From NCBI GenBank assembly GCA_002358955.1, contig DEPV01000042.1, positions 29,104 through 49,697 on the forward strand: a stretch of DNA of 20,594 bases. The letters are read 5' to 3'. The position numbers and the translations under genes were made by a program. The notes under the pieces are model-generated. The model ran no database searches and had not been told where the DNA came from. It saw only the letters and a list, made by a program, of their open reading frames with translations. Positions within the stretch are counted from its first letter, which is position 1, and every line of letters starts with the position of its first letter. The stretch comes from Erysipelothrix sp. UBA3383. GTDB lineage: Bacteria > Bacillota_I > Bacilli_A > Erysipelotrichales > Erysipelotrichaceae. Positions 6,304-12,117 of the stretch are shown piece by piece.

Positions 6304-7309
6304 CATCGCTTTCTTCCATCAATTTATCAAAATCGCTTTTATATATAGAATCTTGAATGACTCTGTATTTTTGAAATTCACTTTCGGCGAATTCTTTTGC
6401 AATTGCTGCTGTAATTTTACCTTTTCCCAAAAGAATTTCAGCATCATTAAATTTTAGAAATGCATCTAACTTTTCAGCCCAGTCTAGCATGGTCATTGGA
6501 ATTTTCCTTCTAGCCTGTCTGGTTGCATAATCTAAATACATAGCTGTAATCTCATTAAGTTCTTCAGATTCGTTCTTACTTAAATAATTTTTTGCAATGG
6601 ATACATCCCTTTTTACAACCTTACCATCCGGTGCACTTCTCCAGGTGGTAAGTCCCATATTTTCCTGTTCATGACTAGCTCTAGATTTAATAAGTTCAGC
6701 CGCAGTATTTCCATGAACAGCATAATGCATTTTATTCTGTACTGTGGCAAAAAAATCTTTTGTCGTCTTACTATCTTTTGAATAATCAACTGATGTTGAA
6801 TAAATATCAGTTATTTTTTGATAAAATCTTCTCTCACTAGCTCTTATTTCCTGTATTTCGGAAATTAAATGCTCAAAGTAATCCTCATCAAATATTTGGC
6901 CGTTGATTAATCGTTCTTTATCTAAAACATATCCTTGTCTTGTAAAAGTATCTAAAACATTAGTAGCCCATTGTCTAAATTGCAACGCCCTATCTGAGTT
7001 AGTACGATACCCTACAGCGATGATTGCAGATAAAGAATAAAATTTATAATGGTAGGTCTTTCCATTGTCTGCAACTTGTGCAAAATTTGCACAAGTTGAA
7101 TCTTGATCAAGTTCCATAGTTGAATATATATTTTGAAGGTGTTTTGTTACGACGGAGCGATCAATATCAAATAACTCTGATATTGCCTTCTGAGTTAACC
7201 AAAGATCGCCATCTTGTACACGCACTTCGATAGAATCACTATTAGTATCTTTAGTGAAAACTATAAAATCTACAGTGCTATTACGTATTTGTAATTTTTT
7301 ACTTGTCAT
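6299..7309 (-). CDS. RhuM-family protein (virulence RhuM), stand-alone
   Basis: A 336-residue protein resembling the RhuM family, named from a gene in Salmonella pathogenicity island 3. Its molecular function is not firmly established. Residues 28-62 (EVRVQDGDLWLTQKAISELF, then RSVVTKHLQNIY) look like a winged-helix DNA-binding segment. Family hallmarks follow: STCANFAQV (71-79), YSLSAIIAVGYRTNS (91-105), FRQWAT (111-116) and GYVLDKERL (126-134). The remainder is helical and charged, with no membrane segments or signal peptide. I chose the ATG at 7309 because a strong AAAGGGGAGG lies 5 bp upstream; an ATG 18 bp earlier has no such site. RhuM genes often sit in accessory regions, including type I restriction loci, but no hsd genes are present here. 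The gene lies between the cadA promoter and rlmD-like fragments, so lateral acquisition is likely. Confidence 0.85.
   Translation of the reverse strand: MTSKKLQIRNSTVDFIVFTKDTNSDSIEVRVQDGDLWLTQKAISELFDIDRSVVTKHLQNIYSTMELDQDSTCANFAQVADNGKTYHYKFYSLSAIIAVGYRTNSDRALQFRQWATNVLDTFTRQGYVLDKERLINGQIFDEDYFEHLISEIQEIRASERRFYQKITDIYSTSVDYSKDSKTTKDFFATVQNKMHYAVHGNTAAELIKSRASHEQENMGLTTWRSAPDGKVVKRDVSIAKNYLSKNESEELNEITAMYLDYATRQARRKIPMTMLDWAEKLDAFLKFNDAEILLGKGKITAAIAKEFAESEFQKYRVIQDSIYKSDFDKLMEESDE
7072..7098. repeat. Perfect 27-bp inverted repeat inside the RhuM gene
   Basis: The arms CAACTTGTGCAAA (7072-7084) and TTTGCACAAGTTG (7086-7098) are exactly complementary around one central A. The repeat encodes residues 71-79 (STCANFAQV) of the RhuM protein. 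It could be an operator-like binding site, an RNA hairpin or a coding coincidence. Confidence 0.9.
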
Positions 7310-7664
7310 CGAGTCCTCCCCTTTCAAATAAATAGAACATTTCGATCCATATTCAGGAAATAAGATAGTATATTAATTATTATTTTTCACCAGAAGCGCA
7401 ACACTTTCTACATGGCTCGAGAGGATAGCACGAATGTCTTTCGGACCGTCGGTTGTTGGAAACATATCCATGGCAGTTTGGCACTATCGACAGGCGGGAA
7501 CATATCGACTAATCTCCCATGCAACTTAACTTCAAATACAGATTATGATGCTCTTATTTACAACATGTAACGATTCCCGTTTTTAAGCAATTGAAATCAT
7601 AAATCTCGCCTACAAGAGCACTTTTGTCTAACTTTGACACATTAATTTCTAAATACAATAAATT
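7310..7664. other. Intergenic stretch with no intact gene, holding rlmD-like debris
   Basis: About 350 bp between the RhuM start and the APH stop. Near 7310-7324 is the RhuM ribosome binding site. No convincing RhuM promoter is seen; a TATACT-like box on the minus strand near 7367-7372 has no good -35. The segment 7373-7510 carries fragments resembling rlmD 3' ends (described separately), and roughly 7391-7455 is visibly richer in G and C than the surroundings. The segment 7511-7664 is AT-rich with no ORF, no clear APH terminator and no repeat that I can see. Confidence 0.6.
7373..7509 (-). pseudogene. Degenerate fragments resembling the 3' end of an rlmD/rumA-type gene
   Basis: Read on the minus strand, 7471-7373 encodes a 32-residue piece beginning MDMFPTT and ending HVESVALLVKNNN-stop. 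The real RlmD ends with VDMFPQTLHVETVVLM. DMFP and HVE are 14 residues apart here instead of 3, so this is a rearranged remnant, not a clean copy. Just upstream, in another frame, 7509-7491 encodes a second VDMFPP motif. The base motif GGGAACATATC(C/G)A recurs at 7458-7470 (one mismatch), 7496-7508 and in rlmD at 8791-8803. Such pieces are what successive insertions at an rlmD 3' end would leave. No ribosome binding site supports expression. Confidence 0.55.
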
Positions 7665-8453
7665 CTAAAAAAGTTCATCCAAAAGAATATAATACCTAAT
7701 CTTATCCCAATTAGGCTCTATTTCTAACTTTTCAAATAGCATATCTACATAAAACCCCTGATATTGCTTTCCAGTATACTTCCCATCAAAATTATGAAGT
7801 AGGCTACGATAACATAAAGCGATATCCTGCCATTTATCTGCTATACCTGTCTTTCCTAAATCAATGTATCCAGAAACTTTTCCATTTGATAAAAATATAT
7901 TCGGAAGACAAAAATCTCCATGGGATAATACCAACTCTTCCTCTGGCTTGTTGTTATTAAGCCATTCAAGAAGATGATCTGGATTTTTAAATCCATTTTC
8001 ACCGAATGTACCTGGCTCTACATCTTCCATATCTACAAGGTTATTTTCCACTGTATATTTTGCCATCTGCAATTTTTTCTCCAGATTACAAATGTATGGA
8101 CAGTTACTAATATCTACCTTCCATAGCATTTGCAATCCTTCTGCCAACATGGTAGTTAATTTCTCTGGATTTTTCATATATTTGTCTGCACAGGACATTT
8201 CTCCAGGTGCTTTTGTCATTAAGAGGTAGTTCTTCCTTTCGTCTCTTTCAAATCCCAAAACCTTAGGCACTGGTAGCTTGTCCTGCAACCATTCCATAAC
8301 ATGATATTCATTCTGTGATTCTTCACTAATTGTTTGGATTTTAAGTATTTTATCATGAAACAAAACAACGGTAGAATCCGACATTCCCACATCATCAATA
8401 GAATACTTTTCTTCACCAATCAGACTCTTGATTTTATCAGGTAAATCAAACAT
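7665..8453 (-). CDS. Aminoglycoside O-phosphotransferase, APH(3') family
   Basis: A 262-residue cytoplasmic kinase expected to transfer phosphate from ATP (or GTP) to the 3'-hydroxyl of kanamycin/neomycin-type aminoglycosides. It contains LPVPKVLGFE (60-69). The catalytic loop is HGDFCLPN with Asp180 and Asn185, the metal-binding Asp198 is in IDLGKTG, and the C-terminus is IRYYILLDELF. The last feature is nearly identical to APH(3')-IIIa as I recall it. Lys38 (ILKIQ) is the likely nucleotide-binding lysine. The length matches the family (about 260-265), and the rest is clearly divergent from APH(3')-IIIa, so the variant and drug range are not assignable. A GGGGG site lies 10 bp before the ATG, a slightly long spacing. 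All catalytic residues are present, so it looks functional. It is flanked by rlmD 3'-end-like fragments, which suggests arrival on a mobile element. Confidence 0.9.
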   Translation of the reverse strand: MFDLPDKIKSLIGEEKYSIDDVGMSDSTVVLFHDKILKIQTISEESQNEYHVMEWLQDKLPVPKVLGFERDERKNYLLMTKAPGEMSCADKYMKNPEKLTTMLAEGLQMLWKVDISNCPYICNLEKKLQMAKYTVENNLVDMEDVEPGTFGENGFKNPDHLLEWLNNNKPEEELVLSHGDFCLPNIFLSNGKVSGYIDLGKTGIADKWQDIALCYRSLLHNFDGKYTGKQYQGFYVDMLFEKLEIEPNWDKIRYYILLDELF

Positions 8454-8744
8454 TACTCACTATCCCCCTTTAAATAGCTATTATACTTCAACCACTTCAC
8501 GAATTTTTAAAGATTATCTATGTTTTTGTTTCTACTACACATTCCCTATATCTGTTTACCTACCACATTATAACATCTATTCTATCACTTCAACTCTGCG
8601 AATTTTATCTATGGTGTCTACTCAACCCGACTTCTTTTTTCGGTTCTTTTTCAATCCATCGATATGTTCCCACAAACACAAAACCTCACTTTAGGTCGAG
8701 TGGAAATGCTTAATACATTCCAGTAAAGCTAGTAAAATCAATAC
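8454..8744. other. Intergenic stretch between APH and rlmD with an inverted rlmD-end motif
   Basis: About 290 bp without a supportable gene. It contains the candidate APH promoters. At 8660-8674 it holds a plus-strand copy of the rlmD 3' motif: 8661-8674 is the exact reverse complement of rlmD bases 8788-8801. Read on the plus strand from 8658 it gives IDMFPQT, then drifts to an unrelated tail with a stop at 8724. No convincing terminator for rlmD is seen here, unlike nearly every other gene in the window. Confidence 0.55.
8480..8485 (-). promoter_or_regulatory. Candidate -10 box for the APH gene
   Basis: A perfect TATAAT on the minus strand lies 26 bp before the start codon, but the -35 position is poor. 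A second TATAAT lies at 8567-8572, with TTGAAG (8588-8593) only 15 bp upstream. Which is used cannot be told from sequence. Confidence 0.35.
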
Positions 8745-10097
8745 TTACACTCTTGACATCAAGACAACGGTCTCCACATGTAATGTCTGTGGGAACATAT
8801 CCACAGGTTGTACGTTAATAAGTTTATATCCAGCTTTAGCAAGCTCTGCAACATCACGTGCTTGAGTTGCTGGGTTGCATGATACATAAACAATGCGTTT
8901 GGGTGAAAAGCTTACGGCATGGTTAATGAATGTTTCATCAAGGCCTTTACGTGGTGGATCAACAACTAGTACATCAATCTCAATCCCTTGTTCTAACCAC
9001 TCACCAATCACAGTACCAGCGTCTCCTGTTTCAAAGGTCACATTATCAATACCGTTAATGTCGGCATTCTCATTAGCTAAGATGATGGCATCTTCAACAA
9101 TATCCATACCGTAAACATGTTTCGCTTGTTTTGCTAGACTCAATGAAATAGACCCAATACCACAGTATGCATCAACCACAACATCATCTTTACTAATGGA
9201 TGCTAAATCAATAGCAGCCTGGTATAGTTTTTCAGTTTGAACCGGATTCACTTGATAGAATGATGCAGCAGACACATGCAGTGTATGTCCCATCAATTCA
9301 TCACTATAGGTGTCATCACCTTTAACAGTAATGTTTTGACGTCCCATGATAACATTGGTTTTCTTATCATTAATGTTAAGTACTAAAGAAACAATGCCTT
9401 CTACTGAATCCCAGATGGAATCTAGAAGTTGGTGTTTGTTTTTAAAGTCTTCTTGAGTAACAACAAGTACTACCATCACCTCACCACTAACGTAGCCTCG
9501 TTTTACTGTAATGTTACGAATGATCCCGTTATGTTTTTTCTCATTATAAGCAGGAATATCATATTTGCGAAGTAAATCTCTAATGATAACTACTGCTTCA
9601 TCAATCTGAGGATCTTGAATGTGGAAGTTTGTTACAGGGACTAAATCATGAGACCCTTGTTTATAAAACCCACTCTCAAGTTGTCCATGAATCTTTTGAA
9701 CTGGCACTTGTGCCTTATTACGATAACCCCATGGATTTTCCATACCTACCGTATCATAGACATCAACATCACTGATATCCATTAATTTACTGAAGACATC
9801 CATAACTAACTTCTTCTTAAAGCGTAATTGTTCTTCATAAGCCATATGTTGTAGGGGCATCGTTCCAATACGTGTTCCAACCTTATCAACAAGGGGTACT
9901 CTAAATTCTGATTCCTCTAGTAGATTAATAACAATCCCATAAGCAAACTTACTTAAGACTTTAACAATCTTAATTTCTGCTTTTTCACCTGCTAATGTGT
10001 TCTCAATAAATATTGGAAACCCATCTACTTTAGCTACACCAAAACCTTTATACGTTACATCGATAATATCGACAATAAATACATCATTTTTTTTCAT
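8745..10097 (-). CDS. rlmD: 23S rRNA (uracil-C5)-methyltransferase, RlmD/RlmCD (TrmA) family
   Basis: A 450-residue S-adenosylmethionine-dependent RNA methyltransferase that would make 5-methyluridine in 23S rRNA (U1939 and/or U747 in E. coli numbering). It has an N-terminal TRAM-like domain (1-58) and a central RNA-binding part. The SAM-binding motif is VVDAYCGIGSISLSLA, followed by VVDPPRKGL and the catalytic Cys407 in YVSCNPATQARD. The expected iron-sulfur cysteines are missing: residues 66-90 (RVPLVDKVGTRIGTM, then PLQHMAYEEQ) align to the usual CxxxxxCGGCxLQH segment without a Cys. The protein has only two cysteines. I chose the ATG at 10097 because GAGGA lies 6 bp upstream; the ATG at 10103 would touch that site. 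The C-terminus (VDMFPQTLHVETVVLM) is complete, so any element inserted at the end regenerated the coding sequence. Confidence 0.9.
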   Translation of the reverse strand: MKKNDVFIVDIIDVTYKGFGVAKVDGFPIFIENTLAGEKAEIKIVKVLSKFAYGIVINLLEESEFRVPLVDKVGTRIGTMPLQHMAYEEQLRFKKKLVMDVFSKLMDISDVDVYDTVGMENPWGYRNKAQVPVQKIHGQLESGFYKQGSHDLVPVTNFHIQDPQIDEAVVIIRDLLRKYDIPAYNEKKHNGIIRNITVKRGYVSGEVMVVLVVTQEDFKNKHQLLDSIWDSVEGIVSLVLNINDKKTNVIMGRQNITVKGDDTYSDELMGHTLHVSAASFYQVNPVQTEKLYQAAIDLASISKDDVVVDAYCGIGSISLSLAKQAKHVYGMDIVEDAIILANENADINGIDNVTFETGDAGTVIGEWLEQGIEIDVLVVDPPRKGLDETFINHAVSFSPKRIVYVSCNPATQARDVAELAKAGYKLINVQPVDMFPQTLHVETVVLMSRV

Positions 10098-10127
10098 AAT
10101 CATTCCTCAATCTCTACCATCTATTCT

Positions 10128-10136
10128 ATCATAGCA
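10128..10136 (-). promoter_or_regulatory. Candidate extended -10 of rlmD
   Basis: The minus strand reads TGCTATGAT, an extended -10 form, 30 bp before the start codon; no good -35 is visible. The divergent tpx gene begins at 10219. Confidence 0.4.
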
Positions 10137-10188
10137 CCCCTATTTAAGTTACTCTTATTGCATATGAATACGAATTGAACCACTTCTT

Positions 10189-10197
10189 TGGTATAGT
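10189..10197 (+). promoter_or_regulatory. Candidate extended -10 of tpx
   Basis: TGGTATAGT is an extended -10 without a recognisable -35. It would place the transcription start near 10204, giving a very short leader that begins at the AGGAG ribosome binding site. A further upstream promoter is possible. Confidence 0.35.
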
Positions 10198-10218
10198 TTG
10201 TTTAGGAGCGTGATACAT

Positions 10219-10707
10219 ATGGAAATTACAATTAAAGGTACCCCTGCAACAGTCAGTGGAACATGGCCAACCGTAAATGAGCCAGCACCAAGTTTTGAGA
10301 TTAAAGACATTAATGGCGGACTGATCACGAGTGATAGTCTTAAAGGACAAGTGGTTTTGATTTCTACTTTCCCAGATATTGATACGCGTATTTGCGATTT
10401 ACAGACGCGTCAATTCTTCCAAAGAGCATCAGAAATTGAAAACGTTAAGATCATTAACCTTTCAAACAATGATCCTAAGACTTTGGGTGATTGGTGTGCA
10501 ACCAACCACATTGATTCTTTAATGGCAGTGGATGTAGACCAAAAGTTTGCTAATGACTATGGGCTATGGATTGAGTCAATCAATCATTTAGCACGTGCAG
10601 TCTTTGTCATTGACCAAGATGGGATCTTAAAACATGCCCAACTGGTACAAGAACTGAGTACTGAGCCGGATTATGATGCAGCAATCACTGCAGCAAAATC
10701 TCTATAA
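10219..10707 (+). CDS. tpx: Thiol peroxidase (Tpx family peroxiredoxin)
   Basis: A 162-residue atypical two-cysteine peroxiredoxin that reduces hydroperoxides in the cytoplasm with thioredoxin. Peroxidatic Cys59 lies in DIDTRICDLQTRQF, matching the family DTxxCxxQTR pattern. Resolving Cys93 (DWCATNH) is 34 residues away, the same spacing as Cys61 and Cys95 in E. coli Tpx. The N-terminus MEITIKGTPATVSG is typical of the family. The start is the ATG at 10219 with AGGAG at 10204-10208. The length is within a few residues of the family norm. The motif before the Cys (STFPDIDT) is a little unlike the usual VVPSIDT. It stands alone with its own terminator and is divergent from rlmD. Confidence 0.93.
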   Translation: MEITIKGTPATVSGTWPTVNEPAPSFEIKDINGGLITSDSLKGQVVLISTFPDIDTRICDLQTRQFFQRASEIENVKIINLSNNDPKTLGDWCATNHIDSLMAVDVDQKFANDYGLWIESINHLARAVFVIDQDGILKHAQLVQELSTEPDYDAAITAAKSL

Positions 10708-10714
10708 TACACAG

Positions 10715-10742
10715 AAACCAAGATTCAATTCTTGGTTTTTTT
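10715..10742 (+). terminator. Terminator of tpx
   Basis: AAACCAAGA (10715-10723) and TCTTGGTTT (10730-10738) form a 9-bp stem with a 6-nt loop, followed by T-rich sequence to 10742. Confidence 0.85.
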
Positions 10743-10764
10743 ACGTCTTCATGATATGTATCAC

Positions 10765-10794
10765 TTGACTATAGTGTACGCCATACAGTATAGT
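10765..10794 (+). promoter_or_regulatory. Promoter of the padR operon with an overlapping dyad operator
   Basis: -35 TTGACT (10765-10770), 18-bp spacer, -10 TATAGT (10789-10794). An inverted repeat, TATAGTGTA (10770-10778) and TACAGTATA (10784-10792), matches at 8 of 9 positions around 5 bp and spans the spacer into the -10. TATAGTGT also occurs as a direct repeat at 10770-10777 and 10789-10796. This placement suits an autorepressing PadR protein. Confidence 0.65.
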
Positions 10795-10811
10795 GTGTTT
10801 AGGAGGTATCT

Positions 10812-11123
10812 ATGGACCAATATCTAATTGAATTCAAACGAGGCACCCTCACCATGGCTGTCCTAAGTCAACTAAAGACCCCACAATATGGCTACTCCCT
10901 ACTGGAACAGCTGCAATCTTATGACTACCAAGTAGAATCTGGAACACTATACCCACTACTTCGCCGCCTTGAAAAACAAGGCTTATTGAATAGTGAGTGG
11001 GATACCAGTGAAGCACGACCTCGCAAATATTATTCGCTCAGTGATTTGGGGATACAAACACTCAATCAACTAATTGAAGAATGGGAAAAACAAACCACAA
11101 TATTAAAGGAGATGATTCGATGA
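10812..11123 (+). CDS. PadR-family transcriptional regulator
   Basis: A 103-residue small winged-helix regulator. It has the PadR pattern: FKRGTLTMAVLSQLKTPQYGYSLLEQL (residues 8-34, given as two runs of the same helix pair), then ESGTLYPLLRRLEKQGLL (42-59) with the recognition helix, and the beta-wing SEARPRKYYSLSDLG (66-80). The length is typical of the short PadR subfamily with one C-terminal dimerising helix. AGGAGGT lies 4 bp before the ATG. The stop codon overlaps the start of the next gene (ATGA at 11120-11123), so the pair is translationally coupled. A dyad in its promoter suggests autoregulation. The ligand or signal is unknown, and the partner membrane protein may provide it. Confidence 0.92.
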   Translation: MDQYLIEFKRGTLTMAVLSQLKTPQYGYSLLEQLQSYDYQVESGTLYPLLRRLEKQGLLNSEWDTSEARPRKYYSLSDLGIQTLNQLIEEWEKQTTILKEMIR

Positions 11124-12100
11124 TTGAAAATTACATCAAGAAAGTCACATTCTATCTGCCGTTTAGAAAGCGTAAGGACATCGCACTGGAACTTGAAACT
11201 ATGATTTTTGACATGTGTCATGATGATTTCAGTGATGATAACATTCAAAAGGTACTTCAAGAACTCGGAAACCCCAGCGACTTAGCACTTCAGTATAGTA
11301 ATCACCAATATCTGATTGGCCCTGACTCCTTTCCACGATACAAGGAATTATTAATCTTGGTATTGTGTATCACTTTACCAATCTTGCTACTCTTTCATGG
11401 TATCAAAGTCCAGCAATTAATGAGTCATAACGAGGGACTCAATAACTTATATACAACATCTGCACTAGTAGTTATGGGTCTGTTTGAGCTCATTAAATCG
11501 GCTTTTATCATCTTTGCAATCATCACAGCATTCTTTGCAGTTTCACAATTCATGAATAAACCACTTGATTTTGAAATTGAATATACAAGTACACCTGTAA
11601 AAAATAGAGAAGGAATGATTCTGTTTGAAGGGATCCTTACTATAGTTGGGACACTGGTACTTGCATTTATTGTGAGTGATCTTGATGGATTACTCAGTCT
11701 TATTTCAATAGATGGTTTAACCATACTGAATAGAGACTTCTATGCATTTATCTATTTTGCGATTATTCCAGTTCTAATTATTTCTGGAATCGGTGGTCTT
11801 TTAAAAATTAAAGAGCGTAAGGAAACACGAAGTGTCATTGCCTTTGATATGATGCGCTATGTTTCAGTACTACTTGTAGCATTGAAGACCTTAAGTTTTG
11901 CATACATTGTCAATCCTGAATACAAACTCTTATTTTGGGATCGATACTTAAAACCTTTAGGAACACCCACTGCTACAGTATTTGAATGGTTCTTAAATAA
12001 TGCCATTATCATTATCGCAGCACTATCCTTACTTGAATTAGTTCGTAGTATTTACAAATTCTACAAATCATCTCAAACGCACAAAATCCCAAGACTCTAG
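11120..12100 (+). CDS. HAAS-domain membrane protein paired with PadR
   Basis: A 326-residue protein. Residues 1-60 are a soluble helical segment (MIENYIKKVTFYLPF and VLQELGNPSDLALQY) matching the HAAS type (HTH-associated alpha-helical signalling domain, often annotated near DUF1700/permease-like proteins). About six hydrophobic helices follow, near 76-95, 120-143, 168-190, 207-228, 243-265 and 291-312. HAAS proteins are commonly encoded next to PadR regulators and are thought to signal to them; the detailed mechanism is not established. I chose the ATG at 11120 because AAAGGAG lies 8 bp upstream and the HAAS segment then starts at residue 1. The two genes form a closed module with their own promoter and terminator. 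No enzymatic motif is visible, and what it senses is unknown. Confidence 0.75.
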   Translation: MIENYIKKVTFYLPFRKRKDIALELETMIFDMCHDDFSDDNIQKVLQELGNPSDLALQYSNHQYLIGPDSFPRYKELLILVLCITLPILLLFHGIKVQQLMSHNEGLNNLYTTSALVVMGLFELIKSAFIIFAIITAFFAVSQFMNKPLDFEIEYTSTPVKNREGMILFEGILTIVGTLVLAFIVSDLDGLLSLISIDGLTILNRDFYAFIYFAIIPVLIISGIGGLLKIKERKETRSVIAFDMMRYVSVLLVALKTLSFAYIVNPEYKLLFWDRYLKPLGTPTATVFEWFLNNAIIIIAALSLLELVRSIYKFYKSSQTHKIPRL

Positions 12101-12117
12101 TCTTGGGATTTAATTTT
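12084..12117. terminator. Terminator between the HAAS gene and the leftward operon
   Basis: AAATCCCAAGAC (12084-12095) and GTCTTGGGATTT (12100-12111) form a 12-bp stem around TCTA. The stem overlaps the HAAS stop codon and is followed on the plus strand by AATTTTTT. On the minus strand it follows the stop of the gene ending at 12118, with only a short TTTT tail, so it may serve both. Confidence 0.85.

Noticed and set aside
8500..8546. A possible 11-codon leader peptide on the minus strand upstream of APH (MCSRNKNIDNL)
   Set aside because: No properly spaced ribosome binding site and no attenuator hairpins around it.
8621..8650. Imperfect hairpin AACCCGA/TCGGTT followed by CTTTTTC on the plus strand
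   Set aside because: The stem is short with a bulge, and no plus-strand gene ends there.
8428..8694. An 88-codon open frame on the plus strand between APH and rlmD
   Set aside because: No ribosome binding site; it begins antisense to the APH start, has low-complexity composition (Phe/Tyr/Ser rich) and resembles no family that I recognise.
8574..10131. An identical 14-mer CATCTATTCTATCA at 8574-8587 (upstream of APH) and 10118-10131 (upstream of rlmD)
   Set aside because: About one such match is expected by chance in 20 kb of AT-rich sequence, and the flanks do not extend the identity.
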